13,051 nucleotides of DNA from Pseudomonadota bacterium (GTDB lineage Bacteria > Pseudomonadota > Gammaproteobacteria > Xanthomonadales > Rhodanobacteraceae). The notes beneath the pieces are model-generated. The model had not been told where the DNA came from. It did no database searches and saw only the letters and a program-made list of their open reading frames with translations. The DNA lies in contig JAEZQS010000051.1 in the NCBI GenBank assembly GCA_023412995.1, positions 1 through 13,051 on the forward strand, given 5' to 3'. Below are positions 6,489 to 13,051 of this stretch, one piece after another. Position 1 is the stretch's first letter. Each line of letters opens with the position of its first letter. A program made the position numbers and the translations under genes.

Positions 6489-9400
6489 GGCCTTGGGGTT
6501 CCTTGCGGTTCGATCGGATGGCGCTCGATCCATGCGTAATACAGCAGCGGGATCACCAGCAGGGTCAGCACGGTGGCAACCAGGATGCCGAACACCAGCG
6601 ACACCGCCAGACCCTGGAAAATCGGGTCGTCGAGGATGAAGAAGCCGCCGATCATCGCGGCGAGGCCCGTCAGCGCGATGGGCTTGGCCCGCACCGCCGC
6701 CGCGTCGATCACCGCCTCGCGCAGGGGTTGGCCGGCGGCCAGCGCGTGGTTGATGAAATCGATCAGGAGGATCGAGTTGCGCACGATGATGCCGGCCAGC
6801 GCGATCATGCCGATCATCGACGTGGCGGTGTACTGCGCGCCGAGCAGCGCATGGCCCGGCATCACGCCGATCACGGTGAGCGGGATCGGCGCCATGATGA
6901 TCAGCGGCAGCATGTAGCTCCTGAACTGACCCACCACCAGCAGGTAGATCAGCAGCAGGCCGACCGAATAGGCCAGGCCCATGTCGCGGAAGGTCTCCCA
7001 GGTGATCTGCCACTCGCCGTCCCACTTGACCGAGGGATGGACGGTGTCGGCCGGCTGCGCGATGAAATGCTGCCCCAGCCGCTGGCCATCGAGCGTGCCG
7101 CGGCGCAGCTGGCCCACCAGCGAGAACATGCCGTAGAGCGGGCTGTCGGTGGCGCCGGCGTCGTCGCCGGTGACCATCGCGTACGGCAGCAGGTCCTTGT
7201 GGTAGATCGCCCCTTCCCATCGCGCCGGCTCGACGCGCACGACTTCGGACAGCGGCACCAGCGCCCCGCCCTGCGCCCGCACGCGCAGGGCCAGCAGCTG
7301 GTCGAGCGTCGCCTGGTCGCTGGCGGGCAGGCGCAGGCGCACCGGCACGGCGTAGCGCGAACGACCGTCCATCAGGTAGGTGGCGTCGTCGCCCGAGAGG
7401 GCGGTACGCAGGGCCTGCGCGATGGTGGCCTGGTCCAGTCCAAGCCGTGCGGCGCGGCTGCGGTCGACCACCACCACTTCGCGCGGCGCGGCGGCCTCCA
7501 CGCTGGTGTCGATGTCGACCAGGTCGGGGTGGGCGCGGAAATCGCGCTCCAGCCCCAGCGCCAGCTTGCGCACGGTGGCGTAGTCGGGCCCGTATACCTC
7601 CGCCACGATCGGCGCCATCACCGGCGGCCCCGGCGGCACCTCGACCAGCTTCACCGACGCGCCATGGCGTGCGCCGATCTTGGCCAGCACCGGGCGCACT
7701 GCGAGTGCGATCGCGTGGCTCTGGCGGTCACGCAGGTGCTTGTCGACCAGGTTCACCTGCAGGTCGCCCACCAGGGGGCCGCGCCGCAGGTAGTACTGGC
7801 GCACCAGCCCGTTGAAGGTGATCGGCGCCGCGGTGCCGGCGTAGCCCTGCCAGTCGACCACCTCGGGCACCTTCGCCACCGCCTGCGCCAGCTCGCCGAG
7901 CAGCTGGTTGGTGTGCTCCAGCGTGCTGCCCTCGGGCATGTCCACCACTACCTGGAACTCGGACTTGTTGTCGAACGGCAGCATCTTCAGCACCACCGCC
8001 TTGACCCCCACCAGGGCGACGGCGGCGAGCACCAGCAGCCCCATCGCGGCAAACAGCAGGCGACGGCGGCGTGGTGCGCGGGCGCCGTCGAGGAAGGGCC
8101 ACATCAGGCGCCGGAAACCGCGATGCAGGCGGCCGCCATCGCCCGCGTGCGTGGCGCCCGCGGCATCGCCGTGCGCGTGCGGGCGCAGCAGCTTCAGCGC
8201 CAGCCAGGGCGTCACCACCAGGGCCACCGCCAGCGACAGCAGCATGCCGGCCGAGGCGTTGATCGGGATGGGGCGCATGTACGGCCCCATCAGGCCGGAC
8301 ACGAATGCCATCGGCAGCAGCGCCGCAATCACCGTGAAGGTGGCCAGGATGGTCGGTCCGCCCACCTCGGCGACCGCCTCGGGGATGGCCCGGCGCAGGG
8401 TGCGCCCGCCGAGTGCCATGTGCCGGTGGATGTTTTCCACGATCACGATGGCATCGTCGACCAGGATGCCGATCGAAAAGATCAGCGCGAACAGCGACAC
8501 GCGGTTGATGGTGAATCCCATCGCCCACGAGGCGAACAGGGTCAGCGCCAGGGTGATCACCACGGCCGCGCCGACCACGATCGCCTCGCGCCATCCCAGT
8601 GCGAAGAGCACCAGCAGAACCACCGACAGCGTGGCGAACAGGAGTTTCTGGATCAGCTTGTCCGCCTTGTCGGTGGCGGTCTGGCCGTAGTCGCGGGTCA
8701 CCGTGGCGTGTACGCCGGCCGGCAGCACGATGCCCTCGAGCGCCGGCAGCCGGGCACGGATGGCGCCGGTGATGTCGGCGGCATTGCTGCCGGGCTTCTT
8801 GGCCACCGCGAGGGTCACCGCGGGTGCGTTGCCGGTGTCGGGGCCGCCGCGGCCGGCGGGTGCGCCGAACCAGGCGTAGCTGGACGGCACATCGGCGCCC
8901 GCTCGGATCGTGGCCACGTCGGAGAGAAACACCGGCTGGCCCTGGCGCAGCCCGATCACCAGCTCCGACACGTCCTGCGCCGCGGCCAGGAAGCGCCCGG
9001 CGGTCACCGGCAACGTGCGGTCGCCCGCGATCCGCTCGCCGGCCTGGGTGGCCACGTTGGCTGCCTGCAGGGCACCGGCAAGGTCGTCGGCCGCCAGGCC
9101 GTAGGCGGCCAGGCGCGAGGCGTCCAGTTCCACCACCACCGTGCGTTGCGGCGCACCGATGGTGAACACGTCGCGCGTGCCGGGCACGCGCTTCAATTCG
9201 GTTTCCAGCGTGTGCGCGACCTCGGCGAGGCTGGTGGGGCCCTGCGCCGGGTCGTCGCTCCACAGCGTCAGCGCCATCACCGGCACGTCGTCGATGCCCA
9301 TCGGCCGCACCAGCGGCGGGCCGACGCCCAGCCCGGGCGGCACGAAGTCGCGGTTCTGGAACACCTGGTTGTACAGCCGCACGATGGCGTCCTGGCGCGG

Positions 9401-9721
9401 CACGCCGACCTGGAATTCCACCGTCAGCACCGCCATGCCCGGGGTACTCACCGAATACACGTGCTTGACGCCTTCGATCTCGGCGAGCTTCTGCTCCAGC
9501 GGAAAGGCGACCAGGTTCTCCACGTCGCCCACGTCCGCGCCGGGAAACGGCACGCTGACGTTGGCCATGGTCACGTCGATCTGGGGCTCCTCCTCGCGCG
9601 GCGTGACCAGCATCGCCGCCAGCCCGAGCAAGAGCGCCGCCAGCGCCAGGACCGGCGTGAGCGGCGAAACCTGGAAGGCACGGGCGATGCGCCCGGAGAA
9701 ACCGAGCGCCGGGTCGCTCAT
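6485..9721 (-). CDS. RND efflux permease (AcrB-like superfamily)
   Basis: 1078 aa, full length for an RND inner-membrane pump: a first helix near 20-40, a large periplasmic loop, a helix bundle from about 360, a second loop, and a C-terminal bundle ending near 1065. Helix 4 has SIGILVDDAIVIVEN with the proton-relay pair Asp422-Asp423. At the AcrB Lys940 position, helix 10 has Arg981 in AGIIVRNSILLIDF. The pair DD and absence of the DFG..DGA pattern argue against CzcA-type metal export and for the HAE-like branch. It is coupled by ATGA overlaps to the fusion-protein gene upstream and the OsmC gene downstream. No outer-membrane channel gene is in the window, so it probably uses a TolC-type protein coded elsewhere. 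Substrate is unknown; its place in a sulfide operon suggests a sulfur compound or metabolite. Confidence 0.94.
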   Translation of the reverse strand: MSDPALGFSGRIARAFQVSPLTPVLALAALLLGLAAMLVTPREEEPQIDVTMANVSVPFPGADVGDVENLVAFPLEQKLAEIEGVKHVYSVSTPGMAVLTVEFQVGVPRQDAIVRLYNQVFQNRDFVPPGLGVGPPLVRPMGIDDVPVMALTLWSDDPAQGPTSLAEVAHTLETELKRVPGTRDVFTIGAPQRTVVVELDASRLAAYGLAADDLAGALQAANVATQAGERIAGDRTLPVTAGRFLAAAQDVSELVIGLRQGQPVFLSDVATIRAGADVPSSYAWFGAPAGRGGPDTGNAPAVTLAVAKKPGSNAADITGAIRARLPALEGIVLPAGVHATVTRDYGQTATDKADKLIQKLLFATLSVVLLVLFALGWREAIVVGAAVVITLALTLFASWAMGFTINRVSLFALIFSIGILVDDAIVIVENIHRHMALGGRTLRRAIPEAVAEVGGPTILATFTVIAALLPMAFVSGLMGPYMRPIPINASAGMLLSLAVALVVTPWLALKLLRPHAHGDAAGATHAGDGGRLHRGFRRLMWPFLDGARAPRRRRLLFAAMGLLVLAAVALVGVKAVVLKMLPFDNKSEFQVVVDMPEGSTLEHTNQLLGELAQAVAKVPEVVDWQGYAGTAAPITFNGLVRQYYLRRGPLVGDLQVNLVDKHLRDRQSHAIALAVRPVLAKIGARHGASVKLVEVPPGPPVMAPIVAEVYGPDYATVRKLALGLERDFRAHPDLVDIDTSVEAAAPREVVVVDRSRAARLGLDQATIAQALRTALSGDDATYLMDGRSRYAVPVRLRLPASDQATLDQLLALRVRAQGGALVPLSEVVRVEPARWEGAIYHKDLLPYAMVTGDDAGATDSPLYGMFSLVGQLRRGTLDGQRLGQHFIAQPADTVHPSVKWDGEWQITWETFRDMGLAYSVGLLLIYLLVVGQFRSYMLPLIIMAPIPLTVIGVMPGHALLGAQYTATSMIGMIALAGIIVRNSILLIDFINHALAAGQPLREAVIDAAAVRAKPIALTGLAAMIGGFFILDDPIFQGLAVSLVFGILVATVLTLLVIPLLYYAWIERHPIEPQGTPRP

Positions 9722-10803
9722 GGCCGCGCTTCGCGCCGGGCAACGAGCCAGCGCGCCGCGGCGTCGGGGTCCTCGGCAATGCGCTCGCCATCGGTCAGTC
9801 CCGCGAGCACCTCGACGCGCCCGCCTTGCCGCGCGCCCAGGCGCAGCTGGCGCAAGGCGACACCCTCATCGTCCAGCACGTACACGCCGGCCAGCTCGCC
9901 CCGCTGCACAAGAGCCGCCACCGGCACCGTCAACCGTGGCGCACGGCCGGTCGCGAAGGCCACCCGCACGGTCACGCCCGGATACAGGCCAGCATGGATC
10001 CCGGGCAGTTCGAGTCGCACGTTGACGCTGTGCGTGTCCGGGTCGGCGTAGGGAAACACGATCACCTGGCCGGCAGCGATGCGGCGGCCGTCGTCCAGCA
10101 GCACGTCGGCGGCCTGCAGCCGGCGGATCGCCGCCGCCGCGCTCTGCGGCACCTGCACGTTGACGCGCAGGTCGCGCAGCGAGACCGCGCCGATCAGCGG
10201 CTGGCCCGGTTGCACCGCCTCGCCGACCTGGACGTAAAGTCGCGTGACGACGCCCGCGTAGGGCGCGCGCACCACCGTGTAATCGAGCTGCTGGCCGATC
10301 CCGCCGAGCTGCTCCTTTGCCGCACGCAGGGCCGCCAGCGCTGCATCGCGGCGCGCGCGCTCCTGGTCGAGCTGCGCCCTGGCGACCAGCCCGCGCGCGA
10401 AGACCGCCTCGACCCGGCGCAGGGCCGCATCGGCTTCGTCGTAGGCCGCCTGGGCGGAGGCGATCTGCGCCTGCGCCTGGCCGCGCGCGGATTTCTGCTC
10501 GATGTCGGTGAAGCGCACCAGCGTGGCGCCCTGCTCCACCGTGTCGTTGACGTCATGCGGCAACTCGACCACCCGCCCGGCGGTCTGCGCCGACAGCGTT
10601 GCCTGGCGGGTGGCTTCCACCACGCCGTCCCAGGCCTGCTCGCGCACGGCGTCCTGCGCGTGCACCGTGAGGCTGGCCAGCGCCGGCGCGCTGGCGGTCC
10701 CGGGTGCCGGCGCGGTGTCCCGCCCGCAAGCCCCCAGCGCCAGCAGCACCACCAGCAGCGCATGTCGCATGGCTGGCGGAAGCCGGTGGCGCGGCATGCC
10801 CAT
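9718..10803 (-). CDS. RND periplasmic membrane-fusion lipoprotein
   Basis: 361 aa. The N-terminus has a lipoprotein signal (MRHALLVVLLALGACGRD, lipobox LGAC, lipidated Cys26), so it is probably membrane-anchored in the periplasm. The order is typical for the HlyD/AcrA family. A first lipoyl half contains VVELPHDVNDTVEQGATLVRF, and a helical hairpin (about 105-165) has AQAQIASAQAAYDEADAALRR. The second lipoyl half contains VVRAPYAGVVTRLYVQVGEAV, followed by beta-barrel and membrane-proximal domains. It links the RND permease to an outer-membrane channel. The chosen ATG (10803) has GAGGAA about 8 bp upstream, overlapping the stop of the DUF2892 gene. A start at 10770 would give a shorter signal but has no ribosome site. 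Its stop overlaps the permease start. Confidence 0.92.
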   Translation of the reverse strand: MGMPRHRLPPAMRHALLVVLLALGACGRDTAPAPGTASAPALASLTVHAQDAVREQAWDGVVEATRQATLSAQTAGRVVELPHDVNDTVEQGATLVRFTDIEQKSARGQAQAQIASAQAAYDEADAALRRVEAVFARGLVARAQLDQERARRDAALAALRAAKEQLGGIGQQLDYTVVRAPYAGVVTRLYVQVGEAVQPGQPLIGAVSLRDLRVNVQVPQSAAAAIRRLQAADVLLDDGRRIAAGQVIVFPYADPDTHSVNVRLELPGIHAGLYPGVTVRVAFATGRAPRLTVPVAALVQRGELAGVYVLDDEGVALRQLRLGARQGGRVEVLAGLTDGERIAEDPDAAARWLVARREARP

Positions 10804-10813
10804 CAGCCGTTCC

Positions 10814-11023
10814 TCACGGCGCCGGGAACGCACAGCCCGGCTTCATGCCGAGCTTGCGCAGCAGCATCGCCAGCGGGCAGAACCCGGTGAACGCGGACTG
10901 GAACAGGTTGAAGCCGACCAAGGCGGCCAGCCACAGCCACCCCGCCGAGACGAAGTGCGCCAGGGCCAGGCTGGCGAGGATGACGGCGCCGGCAAAGGCG
11001 AGTACGAAGCGATCGATGCTCAT
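10814..11023 (-). CDS. DUF2892 / YgaP-type two-helix membrane protein
   Basis: 69 aa with two membrane helices (about 5-24 and 28-46) followed by the family-typical GFCPLAMLLRKLGMK (47-61). It matches the membrane domain fused to rhodanese in E. coli YgaP, here as a separate small protein. Cys49 (FCP) and Cys64 lie at or after the end of helix 2 and could carry persulfide. In YgaP the membrane part dimerises and is thought to pass sulfane sulfur or thiocyanate; applying that here is inference. GAGGAG about 7 bp before the ATG at 11023 supports the start. It follows sqr by 34 bp and its stop TGA lies 10 bp before the fusion-protein ATG. Confidence 0.88.
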   Translation of the reverse strand: MSIDRFVLAFAGAVILASLALAHFVSAGWLWLAALVGFNLFQSAFTGFCPLAMLLRKLGMKPGCAFPAP

Positions 11024-11057
11024 GGGGAAACTCCTCGTGCGGGAAGGTTGCAGGGGG

Positions 11058-12359
11058 TCAGTGCGTGGTGGGGGATTCATGCCGGGCGGGCTTGAGCCGC
11101 TCGATGCCGAGCAGCTTCATCAGCGAGCTCTCGTAGAACGGCCCGGTGTTGCCGACGCGGACCTTGTGGAGGAAGTATTTCTCGAAGCCGACCTTGGCCA
11201 GGTGCACCCACTTGCCTTCCTTCGCCCAGGTGACGTTGCGTGGCGGGATCTGCGGGATCGCCACGAAGGCGAACCCGCTGTCCCCCATGTCGGCCAGGCA
11301 CACGGCATTCCACGTGCCCTCGGCCGTGCCTTGCCGGCCTTCGACGGCGGCCTGGATGTTCGCGGTCAGGGCCGTGACCATCGATTCGATCATGAAGCCG
11401 GTCTTGGGCGCGCCGGTCGGCACCGGGGTCGCTTCCACCGGCGGGATCGCCACGCACACGCCGGCGGCGTAGACGTTCGGGAAGGCCGGGTTGCGTTGCC
11501 GCGCATCGATCAGCACGAAGCCGCGCGGATTGACCAGCCCCTCCACCCCTCGCAGCGCGTCGATGCCGGTGAATGCCGGGATCACCATCGCGTAGCGGAA
11601 CGGCAGCTGCTGCTGGCCTTCGGCTTGCCCGTGCGCGTCGTGCACGCTGACTTTCATCTGGCCGTCCTCGACCTGGTCGATGCGCGCGTTGGTGATCCAC
11701 TTGATGTGGCGCTGGCGCAACTGGCGCTCCAGCATGCCCTGCGAGTCGCCCACCCCGCCCAGCCCCATGTGGCCGATGTAGGGCTCGGGCGTGACGAAGG
11801 TCATCGGCACGCGGTCGCGCAGGCGACGCCGGCGCAGGTCGGTGTCGAGGATCATCGCGAATTCGTAGGCGGGGCCGAAGCAGCTCGCCCCCTGCGCCGC
11901 GCCGACCACCACTGGCCCGGGGTTTTCCAGGAACCGCTGGTAGGCCTGCCAGGCGGCGGTCGCATGCGCGGTGGTGCACACCGACTGCGTGTGGCCGCTT
12001 TCCGGCCCCAGCCCAGGTACCTCGTCGAAGGCCAGCCGCGGTCCGGTGGTGAGCACCAGGTAGTCGTAGCCGAGCGAGCGGCCGTCGGCCAGCTCGATGC
12101 GGTTATCCGCCGGATCCACCCGCTTCGCCGGCACGTCGATGAAGCCGATGCCACGCTTGTCCAGCGCGGCAGCGGCGTCCAGCTGCACATCGGCCGGCTC
12201 GCGCCAGCCGATACCGACCCAGGGGTTGGATGGGGTGAACGAGAACTGGCGGCCATCGCCCACCACGCTGACCTGGTGCGCCTTGCCCAGCGCTTCCTTG
12301 ATCTCGAAGGCGGCGCTCATGCCGCCAATGCCGGCCCCGATGATGACGACGTGTGCCAT
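11058..12359 (-). CDS. sqr: Sulfide:quinone oxidoreductase, type I-like
   Basis: 433 aa FAD flavoprotein that oxidises sulfide to sulfane sulfur or polysulfide and passes electrons to quinone; peripheral on the inner membrane. It begins MAHVVIIGAGIGGMSAA, the FAD-binding fold. Other recognisable stretches are SNPWVGIGW, LTTGPRLAF, ASCFGPAYE, PYIGHMGLGGVGDS, PPVEATPVPTGAPKTGFMIE and the C-terminal VHLAKVGFEKYF membrane-contact region. Cys128, Cys160 and Cys354 correspond to the catalytic Cys128, Cys160 and Cys356 of the Acidithiobacillus ferrooxidans enzyme as I recall it; Cys302 is additional. The ATG at 12359 has GTGGAG about 7 bp upstream and starts exactly at the FAD motif; earlier in-frame starts add an unlikely leader. 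It is first in the sqr-DUF2892-fusion protein-RND-OsmC operon and divergent from rhodanese-ArsR. Confidence 0.95.
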   Translation of the reverse strand: MAHVVIIGAGIGGMSAAFEIKEALGKAHQVSVVGDGRQFSFTPSNPWVGIGWREPADVQLDAAAALDKRGIGFIDVPAKRVDPADNRIELADGRSLGYDYLVLTTGPRLAFDEVPGLGPESGHTQSVCTTAHATAAWQAYQRFLENPGPVVVGAAQGASCFGPAYEFAMILDTDLRRRRLRDRVPMTFVTPEPYIGHMGLGGVGDSQGMLERQLRQRHIKWITNARIDQVEDGQMKVSVHDAHGQAEGQQQLPFRYAMVIPAFTGIDALRGVEGLVNPRGFVLIDARQRNPAFPNVYAAGVCVAIPPVEATPVPTGAPKTGFMIESMVTALTANIQAAVEGRQGTAEGTWNAVCLADMGDSGFAFVAIPQIPPRNVTWAKEGKWVHLAKVGFEKYFLHKVRVGNTGPFYESSLMKLLGIERLKPARHESPTTH

Positions 12360-12417
12360 GTCGATCTCCACGTGGAAGGTAGCGCGGGCAGGGTGCGCCG
12401 GCATCGCGGCGCGTGGT

Positions 12418-12431
12418 CTGACCAACGTCAA
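12418..12431. promoter_or_regulatory. Weak FNR/Dnr-like palindrome upstream of sqr
   Basis: CTGAC-CAAC-GTCAA (minus strand TTGAC-GTTG-GTCAG) shares the TTGAC-N4-RTCAG pattern with the box at 2033-2046. Its centre is 65 bp from the sqr ATG. However, no -10 is found 32 bp downstream, and it would fall just after the start predicted from the AT-rich promoter. It may be a second FNR-family site or chance. Confidence 0.25.
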
Positions 12432-12454
12432 GCCAGTCTTATATCATATTTCTC

Positions 12455-12473
12455 TAAATTAGCTATCAATTTA
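12455..12473. promoter_or_regulatory. Candidate ArsR-family operator (inverted repeat)
   Basis: TAAATT (12455-12460), 7-bp spacer, AATTTA (12468-12473): a perfect 6-bp inverted repeat. It overlaps the sqr -35-like hexamer and lies just upstream of the rhodanese -10-like hexamer, so a dimeric repressor here could block both directions. BigR/SqrR/YgaV repressors bind AT-rich dyads in similar divergent regions. Short AT arms can arise by chance, so this is a candidate only. Confidence 0.4.
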
Positions 12474-12525
12474 TTAGAATGTTTTGCATACTGGCCGCCG
12501 GATCGATACCCCGGAGGGTTCCCCC

Positions 12526-12942
12526 ATGACTGCATCCACCCAGCCGGCGCGCGTCGCCGTCGACGCCCTGGTTGCCAGCGCGCGCCGCCGCATCCGGGAA
12601 CTCACGCCCACGCACGTGCTGGCGGCCGTTGCCGCTGGCGCCGCCCTGGTCGACGTGCGCGAGCCGGCCGAATTCGCCGAAGGCCACATTGCCGGCGCCG
12701 CCAACCTGCCCCGTGGCGTGCTGGAGTTCCAGGTCGAGGCGCACCCGGCGCTGGCCTGCCGAACCGCCGAACCGCTAGCGTTGCGCGAGCGGCCGCTGGT
12801 CCTGTATTGCCGCACCGGCGGCCGCGCGGCCCTGGCGGCCGAGAGCCTGGGCCGGATGGGTTTCAGCGCGGTGTCCTCGCTGGCAGGCGGCGTGCTCGGA
12901 TGGCAGGATGCCGGCCTGCCCCTGGAGAGCGGGAACCCGTAG
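12526..12942 (+). CDS. Single-domain rhodanese (sulfurtransferase)
   Basis: 138 aa, one rhodanese domain with a 20-25 residue N-terminal extension and no signal peptide or membrane helix. It shows LVDVREPAEFAEGHIAGAANLPRG (41-64) and the active-site loop CRTGGR at 95-100, with Cys95 as the persulfide-forming residue. SLAGGVLGW follows at 118-126, the common C-terminal signature. It would move sulfane sulfur from SQR products or thiosulfate to thiols or cyanide. GGAGG about 8 bp before the ATG at 12526 supports this start over one at 12484 that lies inside the promoter. It is followed after 2 bp by the ArsR gene, so the two are likely co-transcribed, opposite to sqr. Confidence 0.93.
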   Translation: MTASTQPARVAVDALVASARRRIRELTPTHVLAAVAAGAALVDVREPAEFAEGHIAGAANLPRGVLEFQVEAHPALACRTAEPLALRERPLVLYCRTGGRAALAAESLGRMGFSAVSSLAGGVLGWQDAGLPLESGNP

Positions 12943-12944
12943 CG

Positions 12945-13051
12945 ATGCCGCGCCGCCCCCACGCCGCCCTGCCCGCCCCCGGCTTCGATCCGGCGGCGAT
13001 GCGCGCGAACGCCGACGAGGCCGCGACGTTGCTGAAGGCGCTGGCCAACGG
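12945..13051 (+). CDS. ArsR-family regulator, BigR/YgaV/SqrR-like (N-terminal fragment)
   Basis: Only the first 35 codons are present; the gene leaves the right edge. The visible part has a Pro/Ala-rich lead and then MRANADEAATLLKALAN (19-35), the first helices of small ArsR repressors. The NADEAA..LKALAN pattern is the type seen in BigR, YgaV and SqrR, which sense persulfides through two cysteines; those cysteines would lie beyond the window, so persulfide sensing cannot be confirmed. It follows the rhodanese stop by 2 bp. It probably represses its own operon and the divergent sqr operon through the AT-rich region at 12437-12490. Confidence 0.85.
   Translation, partial: MPRRPHAALPAPGFDPAAMRANADEAATLLKALAN

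Larger units (their letters stand above)
12360..12525. promoter_or_regulatory. Divergent regulatory region between sqr and the rhodanese gene
   Basis: This 166-bp region is the only markedly AT-rich stretch in the window (about 12437-12490). On the minus strand, TTGATA (12469-12464) and TATGAT (12448-12443) are promoter-like hexamers with a short 15-bp spacer; TATAAG (12443-12438) is an alternative -10. They would give an sqr leader of about 75-80 nt. On the plus strand TAGAAT (12475-12480) is a 5/6 match to a -10 and would start transcription near 12487, 39 nt before the rhodanese ATG. CCGGAGGG (12511-12518) is that gene's ribosome site. Overlap of both promoters suits control by one bound repressor. 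Confidence 0.6.

Noticed and set aside
6485..9721. Heavy-metal (CzcA-type) assignment for the RND permease
   Set aside because: Helix 4 has the SIGILVDDAIVIVEN pattern of the HAE-like branch rather than the DFG..DGA pattern of metal exporters, and no metal-resistance genes are adjacent.
6503..10051. Very long plus-strand open frame (over 1,100 codons) opposite the RND genes
   Set aside because: Its translation is rich in His, Gln, Arg and Asp with no domain, and it mirrors the codons of well-supported RND genes. Long antisense frames are expected at this GC content.
12367..12376. Palindrome TCCACGTGGA overlapping the sqr ribosome site, as an operator or RNA switch
   Set aside because: Folded as RNA it leaves a stem of only three pairs, and part of it is explained by the GGAG ribosome site. 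No other support.
12484..12525. Upstream ATG at 12484 as the rhodanese start
   Set aside because: It falls in the promoter region next to the -10-like hexamer and has no ribosome site; the ATG at 12526 has GGAGG at proper distance.

Overview
This 13,051-base window is very GC-rich DNA (about 70% by eye) with closely packed genes, several ATGA stop/start overlaps and no RNA genes, insertion sequences, CRISPR arrays or large gaps. The longest gene-free stretch is about 166 bp. Gene content and protein style suggest a gammaproteobacterium of the Xanthomonadaceae (Lysobacter/Luteimonas/Thermomonas-like). That placement is inference, not a database result.

Left part (1-1967, all minus strand): two transcription units point left. 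The upstream one has a secreted His-containing protein, possibly DnrO-like, overlapping a small protein with a four-cysteine cluster. The second has a periplasmic PepSY-domain protein, a four-helix cytochrome b561-type membrane protein and the start of an OmpR-type response regulator cut by the window edge. A CTTAAG-N5-CATAAG direct repeat, resembling a PmrA/QseB-family site, lies upstream of the PepSY gene at promoter position, so this unit may be autoregulated.

Centre (2082-6016, plus strand): a P-type cation ATPase with an unusual PEEIP / IDPACS transport-site signature is translationally coupled (ATGA) to a beta-CASP metallo-beta-lactamase RNase-like protein. A 14-bp FNR/Dnr-like palindrome sits in the 114-bp gap between this pair and the divergent secreted-protein gene. 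Its centre is 32 bp from the centre of a TATGCT -10 box on the minus strand, which is class II FNR geometry. This suggests control by oxygen limitation or nitric oxide.

Right part (6003-13051): a sulfide/sulfane-sulfur module. On the minus strand, a type I sulfide:quinone oxidoreductase with cysteines at the key positions is followed by a two-helix DUF2892 (YgaP-type) membrane protein, a lipoprotein RND membrane-fusion protein, an RND permease and an OsmC-family thiol peroxidase-like protein. The last three are joined by ATGA overlaps. Divergently, a single-domain rhodanese is followed by the N-terminus of an ArsR regulator resembling BigR/YgaV/SqrR. The 166-bp divergent region holds an AT-rich island with overlapping promoter-like hexamers and a perfect 6-bp inverted repeat, a plausible operator.

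The likely logic is that the ArsR protein senses reactive sulfur and derepresses both arms. SQR oxidises sulfide to sulfane sulfur, and rhodanese and the DUF2892 protein handle persulfide sulfur. The RND pump may export a product or toxic conjugate, and the OsmC protein may clear peroxide or persulfide species. The RND pump inside a sulfide operon, and the ATPase/RNase pair under a probable anaerobic box, are the least explained parts.
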